From Paracoccaceae bacterium (GTDB lineage: Bacteria; Pseudomonadota; Alphaproteobacteria; Rhodobacterales; Rhodobacteraceae): 33,485 nt of DNA. The stretch lies in NCBI GenBank assembly GCA_030950185.1, contig JAUZRU010000095.1, positions 1-33,485 on the forward strand. Direction: 5' to 3'. Both the position numbers and the translations under genes were made by a program. The notes under the pieces are model-generated. The model did no database searches and was not told the origin of the DNA. It saw only the letters and a program-made list of their open reading frames with translations. Each line of letters begins with the position of its first letter. The stretch's first letter is position 1. Shown here piece by piece: positions 15,862 to 24,624 of this stretch.

Positions 15862-16403
15862 GCATAGGCCTCCACATTGCCGTCATTGTCGCGCGCGCCC
15901 GGTGCCGGGTGACGATAGATCCGCATCCTGCCGAAACGCACATGTTCGTATTCGCGTTCAAACCGCGCGCCAAGGCGTTCGGCCAACCGGATCGAACGCT
16001 CATTGTCCGGCGCGATCAGGCTGATCGCCGTGTCCCAGCCGAGGATGTCATAGGCATAGTCGCGCGCGGCACTTGCCGCCTCATGGGCGACTCCGCGCCC
16101 TTCGGCCCCTTCCATCAGGGCCCAGCCGATCTCGGGTTCGGGCCAGCCCTCGGGGAACCACAGCCCCGCGCGGCCGCAATACCGGCCGCTGTCCCTTTCG
16201 TCGATGGCCCAGAAGCCATAGCCGCGGATCTGCCAGTGCCCCAGAAAGGTGGCGATCATGCGCCAGACCTCTTCGCGCGTCTTCGGCCCACCCACATGGA
16301 CCGACCGCGCAGATGCAAAGAACGCGCTTTCCGCATCCAGATCGGATTCGGCAGGTGCGCGCAGCGTCAGGCGCGGGGTTTCAAGGGTGGGGATCAGGGT
16401 CAT
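15858..16403 (-). CDS. GNAT-family N-acetyltransferase (RimJ/RimL type)
   Basis: A 181-residue acetyltransferase that would move an acetyl group from acetyl-CoA to an amine; the substrate is not known. It opens with LETPRLTLRAPAESDLDAESAFFAS, typical of the RimJ/RimL branch. The middle carries YGFWAIDERDSGRYCGRAGLWFPEGWPEPEIGWALMEGAEGRGVAHEAASAARDYAYD; the EGRGVAHEA stretch is the acetyl-CoA binding Q/RxxGxG/A-like motif in a relaxed form. The end shows LIAPDNERSIRLAERLGARFEREYEH, the typical asparagine-containing beta-6/alpha-4 part. Both ends overlap the neighbours by four bases (ATGA with ffh and with the chorismate mutase gene), so it is firmly in the operon. Confidence 0.88.
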   Translation of the reverse strand: MTLIPTLETPRLTLRAPAESDLDAESAFFASARSVHVGGPKTREEVWRMIATFLGHWQIRGYGFWAIDERDSGRYCGRAGLWFPEGWPEPEIGWALMEGAEGRGVAHEAASAARDYAYDILGWDTAISLIAPDNERSIRLAERLGARFEREYEHVRFGRMRIYRHPAPGARDNDGNVEAYA

Positions 16404-17911
16404 TTCTTTTTCCCGAAACCGGAAAGGCCGGGGGGCAGCTGCGCACCGCCACCGAGGCCGGGCAGACCCCCGGGCAGACCGGCGCCGCCCTGGCCCATCT
16501 GTTTCGCCGCCGCTTCCAGCGCCTTGGGATCCATGCCCGCGGCCATGTCGGCAGGCATGCCGCCGCCCTTGCCGAACATCCCGCCCAAGGCCTGTTTCAA
16601 CATGCCGCGCTTGCCCATCTTCTTCATCATGTCGCCCATCTGGCGCTGCATCTTGAGCAGCTTGTTCAGCTCGGACACTTCAAGACCGGCGCCACGCGCC
16701 ACGCGCTTCTTGCGGCTGGCCTGCATGATCTTGGGGTTGGCGCGTTCCTTTTTGGTCATCGAATTGATCAGCGCGATCTGACGCTTGAGGATGCGGTCGT
16801 CGATGCCCGCGGCCTCCATCTGTTTCGACATCTTGCCCATGCCGGGCATCATGCCCATCACGCCCTGCATGCCGCCCATCTTGAGCATCTGTTCCAGCTG
16901 CATCTTGAGGTCGTTCATGTTGAACTGACCCTTGCGCATGCGGCGCATCATGCGTTCGGCCTTTTCGGCCTCGATGGTTTCCTGCGCCTTTTCGACCAGG
17001 CTGACGATATCGCCCATGCCCAGGATGCGCCCGGCGATGCGGTCGGGGTGGAACTCCTCGAGCGCGTCCATCTTTTCGCCAAGACCGACAAACTTGATCG
17101 GCTTGCCGGTGACGGCCCGCATCGACAGCGCCGCCCCGCCCCGGCCATCGCCATCCATCCGGGTCAGCACGACGCCGGTGATGCCGATCTGGCCGTCGAA
17201 TTCCTGCGCGACGTTCACCGCGTCCTGGCCGGTCAGGCCATCGACCACCAGCAGGGTTTCGCGCGGGGTGGCGATGTCGCGTACGGCCTGCACCTCGTCC
17301 ATCAGCGCCTGATCGATATGCAGGCGTCCGGCGGTGTCGAGGATATAGACGTCATAGCCGCCCAGCGTGGCCTGCTGTTTGGCGCGTCGTGCGATATCGG
17401 CGGGTTTTTCGCCCTTGACGATGGGCAGGGTATCGACATTGATCTGCTTGCCCAGCACGGCCAGCTGTTCCATGGCTGCGGGGCGATAGACGTCGAGGCT
17501 GGCCATCAGCACGCGCTTGCCGTTCTTTTCGGTCAGCCGCTTGGCAAGCTTGGCCGTCGTTGTCGTCTTGCCCGAACCCTGAAGGCCGACCATCAGGATC
17601 GGCGCAGGCGGGTTGTCAACCTTGAGCTCGCCGGCATTTGCATCATCGCCGGCAAGAAATGCGACCAGCTCGTCATGAACGATCTTGACGACCTGCTGGC
17701 CCGGCGTGACCGATTTCGTCACCGCCTGGCCGGTGGCCTTTTCCTGCACGCGCTTGACGAAATCCCGCGCAACCGGCAGCGAAACATCGGCCTCCAGCAG
17801 GGCGACACGCACCTCGCGCAGGGCGGTTGCAACATCGGCCTCGGACAGCGCGCCCTGTTTTGTCAGCTTGTCGAAGACGCCGGAAAGGCGGTCTGAAAGA
17901 CTTTCAAACAT
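16400..17911 (-). CDS. ffh: Signal recognition particle protein Ffh
   Basis: A 503-residue GTPase that, with 4.5S RNA, delivers membrane proteins to the Sec machinery through FtsY. The N-domain (residues 1-95) leads into the G domain: GLQGSGKTTT (109-118), LDTAGR (191-196) and TRMDGDGRGG (250-259), the last with R-M for the usual K-L. The M domain (from about residue 310) is methionine-rich and contains the RNA-binding part IALINSMTKKERANPKIMQASRKKRVARGAG. The tail is rich in Gly, Met and Pro. I chose the ATG at 17911, with AAGGAGGG seven bases upstream; an ATG seven codons earlier lies in front of that site. It is the first gene of the block, with ATGA overlap to the acetyltransferase gene. 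Confidence 0.97.
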   Translation of the reverse strand: MFESLSDRLSGVFDKLTKQGALSEADVATALREVRVALLEADVSLPVARDFVKRVQEKATGQAVTKSVTPGQQVVKIVHDELVAFLAGDDANAGELKVDNPPAPILMVGLQGSGKTTTTAKLAKRLTEKNGKRVLMASLDVYRPAAMEQLAVLGKQINVDTLPIVKGEKPADIARRAKQQATLGGYDVYILDTAGRLHIDQALMDEVQAVRDIATPRETLLVVDGLTGQDAVNVAQEFDGQIGITGVVLTRMDGDGRGGAALSMRAVTGKPIKFVGLGEKMDALEEFHPDRIAGRILGMGDIVSLVEKAQETIEAEKAERMMRRMRKGQFNMNDLKMQLEQMLKMGGMQGVMGMMPGMGKMSKQMEAAGIDDRILKRQIALINSMTKKERANPKIMQASRKKRVARGAGLEVSELNKLLKMQRQMGDMMKKMGKRGMLKQALGGMFGKGGGMPADMAAGMDPKALEAAAKQMGQGGAGLPGGLPGLGGGAQLPPGLSGFGKKK

Positions 17912-18218
17912 CAACCGGCCCTCCTTGGCCATTTCTGTTCATGCCCCTGTTCATGCCTTGGCATATGGGGGCGGTTTCGCCAAACGACAAACACACCCGC
18001 GGGCGAAACTCGCTGACGGGTGGCGATCCGGGCGTGGCGGCCTGCGGACCGGAAGCGCTGGCACTTCCGTGGATTTGTGCGCGGGCATAGTGGGGTGGGG
18101 GCGAGGAGTCAAGAAAAGAAAGGCGCAACGCCCGGTCGGGGCAAAACTTTTACCAGTTGATAAAAAAATTACACTGTGGCAGGATCGGGTCAAACAATCA
18201 TCAGCAGGGAATGGAAAC
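17912..18218. promoter_or_regulatory. Divergent promoter region between ffh and preT
   Basis: About 307 bases between divergent genes. Near the ffh side there are two copies of CTGTTCATGCC (17935-17945 and 17947-17957), period 12. On the preT side the sequence turns AT-rich, with an 18-bp imperfect palindrome (listed separately). I see no coding sequence and cannot place -35/-10 boxes with confidence. Confidence 0.5.
18148..18165. promoter_or_regulatory. 18-bp palindrome, likely operator of preTA
   Basis: TTTTACCAGTTGATAAAA reads as two 8-bp arms around GT with one mismatch (TTTTACCA against TGATAAAA). It lies 53 bases before the preT ATG. The symmetry is what a dimeric GntR- or TetR-type regulator would bind; the centre ACCA-n2-TGAT recalls, but does not match, the RutR site. 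No regulator gene for it is in this window. Confidence 0.55.
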
Positions 18219-19541
18219 ATGCCATCTGACCCTTTGACACCCGGCCTTGCCGCGGGCCGTTTGCCGGCCGACCAGATCGCGGCGAATTTTGCCGATCTGC
18301 ATCCGCCGCTTGACGATCATCAGGCGCTGGTGGAATCGGACCGCTGTTATTTTTGCCATGACGCGCCCTGCATGCAGGCCTGCCCGACAACGATCGACAT
18401 TCCGCTGTTCATCCGGCAGATTTCCACCGGCACGCCCGAGGCCGCAGCGCGCACGATATTTGCGCAAAACATCCTTGGCGGCATGTGCGCCCGTGTCTGC
18501 CCCACCGAAACCCTGTGCGAAGAGGTCTGCGTGCGCGAGGTGGCCGAGGGCAAGCCTGTTGAAATCGGCCGCCTGCAGCGCTTTGCCACCGATCGCCTGA
18601 TGGCGCGCAATTCGCACCCATTTGAACGTGCGGCCCCGACCGGCAAGCATGTTGCCGTCGTGGGCGCCGGCCCGGCCGGTCTGGCCTGTGCGCATCGTCT
18701 GGCGATGAAGGGGCACGAGGTCACGATATATGACGCCCGCCCCAAGGCCGGCGGCCTGAACGAATTCGGCATCGCCGCCTACAAGGCGCCCGATGATTTC
18801 GCGCAGAAGGAACTTGACTGGGTGCTCGGCATTGGCGGCATCAAGGTGGTGCTGGGCAAGCGGCTGGGGGGTGATCTGTCGCTTGAGGATCTGCAACGCG
18901 ATCACGACGCAGTGTTCCTTGGCATCGGCTTGGCGGGTGTCAATGCGCTGGCCATTGACGGCGCCGATCGCCCCGGCGTGCAGGATGCCGTTGACTGGAT
19001 CGCCGAGCTTCGCCAGTCTGCTGACAAGACCGATATTCCCGTCGGGCGGCGGGTTGTCGTCATTGGTGGCGGCATGACGGCCATCGATGCGGCCGTGCAG
19101 ACCAGGCTGCTGGGCGCGGATGAGGTCACGATGGTCTATCGCCGCGACAAGGCGGCGATGGCGGCCTCGGAATTCGAGCAGAACCTTGCCACGTCAAAGG
19201 GCGTGCGCATCATCTACAATGCCGCGCCAAGGGAAATCACCGATACCGGCGTCGTCTTTGTGCGCACCCGCAGCGAGGGCGGCAAGCTGGTCGAAACCGG
19301 CGAAACATTCGAGATTGCCGCAGATCAGGTGCTGCGCGCCATTGGTCAGACGCTTGCGGGTCAGCCCGAGGCGCTGGCGCTGGAGGGGCGCAAGATTGCC
19401 GTTGACGAGCACGGCCGCACATCGCTGGCCGGCGTCTGGGCCGGCGGTGACTGTGCCAGCGGTGGCGACGACCTGACGGTCACGGCCGTGGCCGAGGGTC
19501 GTGACGCGGCCGAAGACATTCACGCGGCGCTGGGCGCCTGA
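18219..19541 (+). CDS. preT: NAD-dependent dihydropyrimidine dehydrogenase, subunit PreT
   Basis: A 440-residue FAD and iron-sulfur subunit that takes electrons from NADH and hands them to PreA, which reduces uracil and thymine to dihydropyrimidines. The N-terminal cysteine-rich domain shows C43, C46, C51, C55 and C90, C94, C100, C104, as in the glutamate synthase small-subunit family. The FAD motif GAGPAG is at residues 149-154 and the NAD(P)H-binding motif is in VVVIGGGMTAIDAA. The end reads VWAGGDCASGGDDLTVTAVAEGRDAAEDI. I chose the ATG at 18219 with AGGGA eight bases upstream; the frame is open further left inside ffh, but that part is not protein-like. preA follows after 14 bases. Confidence 0.93.
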   Translation: MPSDPLTPGLAAGRLPADQIAANFADLHPPLDDHQALVESDRCYFCHDAPCMQACPTTIDIPLFIRQISTGTPEAAARTIFAQNILGGMCARVCPTETLCEEVCVREVAEGKPVEIGRLQRFATDRLMARNSHPFERAAPTGKHVAVVGAGPAGLACAHRLAMKGHEVTIYDARPKAGGLNEFGIAAYKAPDDFAQKELDWVLGIGGIKVVLGKRLGGDLSLEDLQRDHDAVFLGIGLAGVNALAIDGADRPGVQDAVDWIAELRQSADKTDIPVGRRVVVIGGGMTAIDAAVQTRLLGADEVTMVYRRDKAAMAASEFEQNLATSKGVRIIYNAAPREITDTGVVFVRTRSEGGKLVETGETFEIAADQVLRAIGQTLAGQPEALALEGRKIAVDEHGRTSLAGVWAGGDCASGGDDLTVTAVAEGRDAAEDIHAALGA

Positions 19542-19555
19542 GGGAGGATCGAGAC

Positions 19556-20857
19556 ATGGCTGATCTGACAAGCACCTTCGTTGGGATCAAATCCCCCAAC
19601 CCGTTCTGGCTGGCCAGCGCGCCGCCGACCGACAAGGAATACAACGTCCGCCGCGCCTATCAGGCCGGCTGGGGTGGTGTCGTGTGGAAAACCCTGGGCG
19701 AAGACGGCCCGCCGGTCGTCAATGTCAACGGCCCGCGCTATGGGGCCATCTACGGCCCCGACCGCCGGCTGCTGGGCCTCAACAATATCGAACTGATCAC
19801 CGATCGGCCGCTGGATGTGAACCTGCGCGAAATCAAGGCGGTCAAGCGCGACTGGCCCGACCGCGCGCTGGTGGTCAGCCTGATGGTGCCCTGCGAGGAA
19901 GAGCCATGGAAACGCATCCTGCCCCTGGTCGAGGAAACCGGTGCCGATGGGGTCGAGCTGAATTTTGGCTGCCCCCACGGCATGGCCGAGCGCGGCATGG
20001 GCAGCGCCGTCGGCCAGGTGCCCGAATATATCGAGATGGTCACACGCTGGGTCAAGCAGAACACCCGCATGCCGGTGATCGTCAAGCTGACCCCGAACAT
20101 CACCGATATCCGTCGCCCGGCCGAGGCGGCCAAACGCGGGGGCGCTGATGCTGTCAGCCTGATCAACACGATCAATTCGATCACCAGCGTCGATCTGGAT
20201 AACTTCGCCCCCGAACCGACAATCGACGGCTGGGGTGCCCATGGCGGCTATTGCGGCCCCGCGGTGAAGCCGATCGCGCTGAACATGGTGGCGGAAATTG
20301 CCCGCCATCCCGAAACCGCCGACCTGCCCATCAGCGGCATTGGCGGCGTAAGCACATGGCGTGACGCGGCCGAATTCATGGCGTTGGGGGCCGGCAATGT
20401 GCAGGTCTGCACGGCCGCGATGACCTATGGTTTCAAGATCGTACAGGAAATGATCTCGGGCCTTTCGCAATATATGGATGAAAAGGGCATTTCCTCGGTT
20501 GACGAGATCGTCGGCCGCGCCGTTCCCAAGGTCAAGGACTGGAACGACCTGAACCTGAACTATGTCACCAAGGCGGTGATCGATCAGGACAGCTGCATCA
20601 AATGCGGCCGCTGCTATATCGCCTGCGAGGATACCAGTCACCAGGCCATCGCCATGTCGGATGACCGCGTATTCACCGTCAAGGACGAGGAATGCGTTGC
20701 CTGCAACCTGTGCGTCAATGTTTGCCCGGTCGAGGGGTGCATCACCATGCGTCAGCTGGAAATCGGCGAAACCGACCCCCGCACCGGCGAAGTTGTGCGC
20801 GAATATGCCAACTGGACGACGCATCCGAACAATCCTGCGGTCAAGGCGGCCGAATAG
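19556..20857 (+). CDS. preA: NAD-dependent dihydropyrimidine dehydrogenase, subunit PreA
   Basis: A 433-residue FMN and [4Fe-4S] subunit, the catalytic half of bacterial dihydropyrimidine dehydrogenase. The FMN barrel of the dihydroorotate dehydrogenase type covers about residues 1-320: NPFWLASAPPT, GWGGVVWKT, LNFGCPHGMAERGMG, VIVKLTPNITD, GYCGPAVKPIAL and ISGIGGVSTWRDAAEFMALGAGNVQVCTA. Two ferredoxin-type clusters follow: C347, C350, C353, C357 and C380, C383, C386, C390. The ATG at 19556 has GGGAGG eight bases upstream and lies 14 bases after preT. The dihydropyrimidinase and beta-ureidopropionase needed for the rest of the pathway are not in this window. A clear terminator follows. Confidence 0.96.
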   Translation: MADLTSTFVGIKSPNPFWLASAPPTDKEYNVRRAYQAGWGGVVWKTLGEDGPPVVNVNGPRYGAIYGPDRRLLGLNNIELITDRPLDVNLREIKAVKRDWPDRALVVSLMVPCEEEPWKRILPLVEETGADGVELNFGCPHGMAERGMGSAVGQVPEYIEMVTRWVKQNTRMPVIVKLTPNITDIRRPAEAAKRGGADAVSLINTINSITSVDLDNFAPEPTIDGWGAHGGYCGPAVKPIALNMVAEIARHPETADLPISGIGGVSTWRDAAEFMALGAGNVQVCTAAMTYGFKIVQEMISGLSQYMDEKGISSVDEIVGRAVPKVKDWNDLNLNYVTKAVIDQDSCIKCGRCYIACEDTSHQAIAMSDDRVFTVKDEECVACNLCVNVCPVEGCITMRQLEIGETDPRTGEVVREYANWTTHPNNPAVKAAE

Positions 20858-20880
20858 GCGGGCGCTTATCCCGCAGCCAG

Positions 20881-20917
20881 CCGGCCCTTCATGCCCATGA
20901 GGGGCCGGTGTCGTTTT
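20881..20917 (+). terminator. Rho-independent terminator of preT-preA
   Basis: CCGGCCCTTCAT (20881-20892) pairs with ATGAGGGGCCGG (20897-20908), a 12-bp stem with one G-U pair and a 4-base loop, followed by TGTCGTTTT. It lies 24 bases after the preA stop and between convergent genes. Confidence 0.8.
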
Positions 20918-20944
20918 GGCCAGATCTTTTCAGAAGGCGTGTAT

Positions 20945-21715
20945 TCACGAGGCGCGCAGCACGCGGATCTCGGCATCGGTCTGCCGGGCCGGCCCCGGGG
21001 TCGTGGTTCCATAGGCCATCGCGAACAGCCTGTCCTGATCGGTAATCTCGATCATCGCATCCGGCAGCATCCGTATGATTTCCCTATCGCGAAGCGACCG
21101 GAAACCGCGGCTGACGGTTTCGGGCTGCAGGCCCAGATAGTCGGCCAGATCGACATGGCGGAAAGGCATGCGGAAGAAACGTGACTGTCCATTTACCCCG
21201 TCAAACTGGTGGAGGCTGCGAAACTCGGCAATGAACCAGGCGATCTTTTCCATGGCTTGCTTCTTGGCAAGTTCAGCGGAATGTTCGATCACGCGAAAAC
21301 TTTGCGATTGCAGGCTTTTCCAGGCGATGGTTCTTGCGTCGGGGTTCGAGCTCATGATTTCGTCGAACGCGCCCGGAGAAAGGTAGCACACTTTCGTTTC
21401 GGTCAGCGCCGACAGGCCAGCGCGCACGTTTTCGGGTGCGCCGCGAAGATCGACAATATCGCCATCGACAAAGAATGCCGCAATGGTTCCCCGCCCGTCG
21501 GGGTGAATGCGCCGAACCCCGACGATCCCCTCGCATATCCCGATCACCGGCCAGTTATCCATCAGATTCATCCCGACCTGCCGCCCCCGTTTCAGGGTTG
21601 TGGGCCGGGAATGTGCAGACAGACGGTTGATCTCTTTGTCATTGAGGACCGAACAGAAAAAACCTGTTCGATTGTAAAGGGCACAGATCTTGCATTGCCT
21701 GGGTGCGGAAGGCAT
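20945..21715 (-). CDS. FNR-type oxygen-sensing transcriptional regulator (Crp/Fnr family)
   Basis: A 256-residue Crp/Fnr regulator. N-terminal cysteines C8, C11 and C21 (CKICALYNRTGFFC), together with C110 in VCYL, which aligns with the fourth ligand of FNR, suggest an oxygen-labile [4Fe-4S] cluster. The spacing C-x2-C-x9-C is longer than in E. coli FNR (x5) or FnrN-type proteins (x7). The cyclic-nucleotide-like barrel covers residues about 30-125. The helix-turn-helix reads DLADYLGLQPETVSRGFRSL, with E199, S202 and R203 as the E-xx-SR trio that reads TTGAT-type half sites. I chose the ATG at 21715 with GAGG four bases upstream; a TTG four codons earlier is weaker. An FNR-box-like site lies upstream of it. 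Confidence 0.88.
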   Translation of the reverse strand: MPSAPRQCKICALYNRTGFFCSVLNDKEINRLSAHSRPTTLKRGRQVGMNLMDNWPVIGICEGIVGVRRIHPDGRGTIAAFFVDGDIVDLRGAPENVRAGLSALTETKVCYLSPGAFDEIMSSNPDARTIAWKSLQSQSFRVIEHSAELAKKQAMEKIAWFIAEFRSLHQFDGVNGQSRFFRMPFRHVDLADYLGLQPETVSRGFRSLRDREIIRMLPDAMIEITDQDRLFAMAYGTTTPGPARQTDAEIRVLRAS

Positions 21716-21785
21716 GGATCCTCGCAATCATGGGCTGGCCTAAAAGGGCGATCCGGTTATTAGCGCAGGCTGTCGGAATTCATCC

Positions 21786-21799
21786 TTGACCTAGATCAA
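21786..21799. promoter_or_regulatory. FNR-box-like site upstream of the FNR-type gene
   Basis: TTGACCTAGATCAA matches the FNR consensus TTGAT-N4-ATCAA at nine of ten fixed positions. It lies 71 bases before the start of the FNR-type gene and just after the iorB-like gene ends, so it most likely serves autoregulation. Confidence 0.7.
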
Positions 21800-21846
21800 T
21801 ATGGGCCATTTGCCCGAACGTCCACTGGCAGCAGCGCTAACGGCAG

Positions 21847-24099
21847 TCACGCGAAATCGAACATGGCGTTAAGGGGCAGATTGCGGGCCCGCTTGCCTGT
21901 CAGGTCGAACAAGGCGTTGGCCAGCGCCGGCATCGAGGGCGGCGTGCCCGGCTCGCCGATACCGCTGATCCGGGTCTTGTTTTCCAGAACCTCGACGTCG
22001 ATCCTGGGGGCATTGTTCATCCGCAGTGCGTCATAGTCGGGAAAATTTTCCTGCTCGACCATCCCGTCCGAAAAGGTGATTTCACCCATCACCGCCGCCG
22101 ACAGGCCGTAGATGATGCCCGACATGATCTGCGCCCTGATATTGCGCGGGTCAAGCGCCACCCCCACATCCGTTGCCGCCCAGGCGCGCGTGATGCGGAT
22201 GCCGTCAGGGCCGTCGCGGACCTCGATGATTTCGGCCGTTGGCGCACCAAAGGAATAGGTAAACGCGACCCCTCGGCCGATGCCTTCCGGCGTCTTGCCC
22301 GTCCAGCCGGCCATGGTTGCGACCTTTTCAAGAACCAGACGTGACGGTTCATGCACACCCTTCATCAGGCGCAGTCGCATTTTGACCGGATCCAGCCCGC
22401 GCGCATGGGCCATTTCGTCCATGAAGCTTTCATGGAAAAAGCCGTTGTAGGAATTCCCGACCGAGCGCCAGAACCCTATGGGTATATCCAGATTGGCGAA
22501 ATGTCCGTCCACGCGGTAGTCGGCAATTCCGTAGGGCTGATCAAAGGCCCCTTCGACCAGGCCGCGATCCGGGCCCGGCGGCGCAAAACCCGCAAGTCGC
22601 AGCGAAGATTGCCGCGTGACCGAGGGCGCCGCGATCTTTCCTTCCAGTGCGACCGGCCCATCCTTGCCCATCACGGCCCGAAAGCGCGCAATGGCGGCCG
22701 GGCGGTAATAGTCGTGGGTGATGTCCTCTTCCCGCCGCCAGGTTGTCTTGACCGGCGTTCCGGGCATGGCCTTGGCCATCAGGGCCGCATATCGCGTGAA
22801 ATCATATTCGCTCCGCCGACCAAAGCCCCCGCCAAGAAAGGGGGTGATCAGCTCGACCGCCTTGGAAGGCAGGCCGACGGCCTCGGCCGCCTTGTCGCGG
22901 TTGATCACCGGCGACTGGTTACCGACCCAGACCCGCATGCTGTCGCGGGTATAGAGGGCGGTCGCATTCATCGGCTCCATGGTGGTGTGGGCAAGGAAGG
23001 GCGCGCGGTATTCGGCTTCGACAACATCATCGGGTGCTGGTGCTGAAAACGCGGCCTCGGTATCGCCATCGTTTCGCAGCGATGAGTTCGGCGCTTCTTC
23101 AAAGGCCTGTTCGATACGGGCCATGATTGCATCGGTTTCCGGCGGATAGGGGGCCGCACCCCATTCGACCTGGATCGCCTGCACAGCCTGAAAGGCCAGC
23201 CAGGTGTTGGTGGCGATGACGCCGACGCCGTTGCCGAGATCGACAATCTTTCTGACGCCGGGCATCTTTTCCGCTTCAGACGCATCAAAGGACAGCATTT
23301 CGCCGCCCAGACGGGGGTTGATGCGGATGGTGGCATACAGCATGCCATCCAGCCTTGTATCTATGCCATAGGCCGCGGTGCCGGTGACCTTGGCCACCTG
23401 ATCCAGCCGGGGCACCGACTTGCCCAGATAGCGCCATTGTGATGCGGGCTTGAGCGGCGGGTTTGCGGGCGGCTCGATATCCACCGCAAGGGGGGCCAGC
23501 TCGACATAGCTGGCGCGTCTGCCGCCGGGTTCGTGCACCACGCCGTCGCGGGTGGAGAGGGTTCCGACCGGGACGTTCCATTTGCGCGCGGCGGCTGCCA
23601 TCAGAACCTGTCGTGCCGCAGCCCCGACAAGGCGCATCTTGACAAAGGCATCGGGCATGGCGCTGGAACCCCCGGTTGCCTGAAGGGCCAGCAGCGTGGG
23701 CACCTTTTTCAGGATGCCTTCGAACATCTGCTGGATCGAGGACCTTTCCTCGTAATCCTTGACGGGCAGCCCCGCGGTCAGAAGCGTGCTGTTTGCATAG
23801 GCCGCAGCAGGCGGGCCGTGCATGATGCGGAAGCTGCCCCATGCAAGATCAAGCTCTTCGGCCACAAGGGCGGCAAGCGTGGTCTGGTTGCCTTGCCCCA
23901 TCTCGGCGCGGGGCGTGATGATGGTGATGCCCTGGCCGTCAATCAGAAGATAGGGGTTGAGTGTGGTTTCGCCCTTGCCTGGGCGGAGCGGGTTTTCCGG
24001 CTCTTGCTCCAACTTGTAGGCCCCAAAGGCGATGCCCCCAAGGATAGCGGCCGATCCGATCAGAAAGCTGCGCCGCGCGATGGTTCTTGCACGTCCCAT
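21847..24099 (-). CDS. Molybdenum hydroxylase large subunit (IorB / aldehyde dehydrogenase type)
   Basis: A 750-residue molybdopterin-binding subunit of the xanthine dehydrogenase superfamily, closest in layout to the isoquinoline 1-oxidoreductase beta subunit. RRSFLIGSAAILGG (residues 9-22) is a twin-arginine signal, so the folded enzyme is sent to the periplasm. Cofactor-binding segments include PRAEMGQGNQTTLAALVAEELDL, TPFLGGGFGRRSEYD, GFWRSVGNSYNGFFHESFMDEMA and the C-terminal GIGEPGTPPSMPALANALFDLTG, whose glutamate is in the place of the catalytic base. The substrate cannot be told from sequence; related enzymes oxidise aromatic N-heterocycles or aldehydes. It starts three bases after the small-subunit gene, so the pair is co-translated. 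No accessory or maturation gene is in the window. Confidence 0.9.
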   Translation of the reverse strand: MGRARTIARRSFLIGSAAILGGIAFGAYKLEQEPENPLRPGKGETTLNPYLLIDGQGITIITPRAEMGQGNQTTLAALVAEELDLAWGSFRIMHGPPAAAYANSTLLTAGLPVKDYEERSSIQQMFEGILKKVPTLLALQATGGSSAMPDAFVKMRLVGAAARQVLMAAAARKWNVPVGTLSTRDGVVHEPGGRRASYVELAPLAVDIEPPANPPLKPASQWRYLGKSVPRLDQVAKVTGTAAYGIDTRLDGMLYATIRINPRLGGEMLSFDASEAEKMPGVRKIVDLGNGVGVIATNTWLAFQAVQAIQVEWGAAPYPPETDAIMARIEQAFEEAPNSSLRNDGDTEAAFSAPAPDDVVEAEYRAPFLAHTTMEPMNATALYTRDSMRVWVGNQSPVINRDKAAEAVGLPSKAVELITPFLGGGFGRRSEYDFTRYAALMAKAMPGTPVKTTWRREEDITHDYYRPAAIARFRAVMGKDGPVALEGKIAAPSVTRQSSLRLAGFAPPGPDRGLVEGAFDQPYGIADYRVDGHFANLDIPIGFWRSVGNSYNGFFHESFMDEMAHARGLDPVKMRLRLMKGVHEPSRLVLEKVATMAGWTGKTPEGIGRGVAFTYSFGAPTAEIIEVRDGPDGIRITRAWAATDVGVALDPRNIRAQIMSGIIYGLSAAVMGEITFSDGMVEQENFPDYDALRMNNAPRIDVEVLENKTRISGIGEPGTPPSMPALANALFDLTGKRARNLPLNAMFDFA

Positions 24100-24102
24100 G
24101 TC

Positions 24103-24561
24103 TCAGCCCCCTCTCAGACGGCGTGCCGCATCGTGGATGGCGGCGCGAATACGGGGGTATGTACCGCAGCGGCACAAATTGCCCTGCATTGCCGCATCGA
24201 TTTCCAGATTGGTCGGTGAGGGGTTTTCGGCCAGAAGTGCCGCGGCCTGCATGATCTGCCCCGACTGGCAATAACCGCATTGGGCAACCTGGTGATCGAT
24301 CCAGGCCTGCTGGATGACGGCCAGGCGGTCGGGCGTTCCGATCCCCTCGATCGTGGTGACCGGGGCCTTGATTTCGCCAACGGGTGTGACGCAGGAACGC
24401 ACGGCTTGTCCGCCGACATGCACGGTGCAGGCACCGCAGGCGGCCACGCCGCAGCCGAATTTCGTGCCGACAAGGCCCAGCTCGTCCCGCAACACCCACA
24501 AAAGCGGCATGTCGGGGGGAACGTCTATCCGGTGTTTCTTTCCGTTGATTGTCAGTTCCAT
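24103..24561 (-). CDS. Molybdenum hydroxylase [2Fe-2S] small subunit (IorA type)
   Basis: A 152-residue electron-transfer subunit with two [2Fe-2S] clusters, paired with the large subunit downstream. The plant-type ferredoxin cluster uses C37, C42, C45 and C57 ([23 protein letters not shown]). The helical second cluster uses C95, C98, C130 and C132 ([26 protein letters not shown]). It has no signal sequence and would be carried across the membrane with its Tat-tagged partner. I chose the ATG at 24561, with AGG close upstream and the normal [10 protein letters not shown] beginning; the open frame further upstream has no support. Electrons probably go on to a cytochrome or the quinone pool through a partner not seen here. 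Confidence 0.93.
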   Translation of the reverse strand: MELTINGKKHRIDVPPDMPLLWVLRDELGLVGTKFGCGVAACGACTVHVGGQAVRSCVTPVGEIKAPVTTIEGIGTPDRLAVIQQAWIDHQVAQCGYCQSGQIMQAAALLAENPSPTNLEIDAAMQGNLCRCGTYPRIRAAIHDAARRLRGG

Positions 24562-24624
24562 GATCCTGCCTTTCGGGCTTTGCATTGCACAAAGGTTAGT
24601 GCAGGACGGGCGTTTCGCAAAGCC

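Noticed and set aside
16073-17896. Rightward open frame of 607 codons opposite ffh
   Set aside because: It lies on the reverse of a certain gene, has no ribosome binding site and shows repetitive His/Leu/Ala text without any family resemblance.
19520-20824. Leftward open frame of 434 codons opposite preA
   Set aside because: preA is certain from its FMN barrel and eight cluster cysteines; the opposite frame has no family resemblance.
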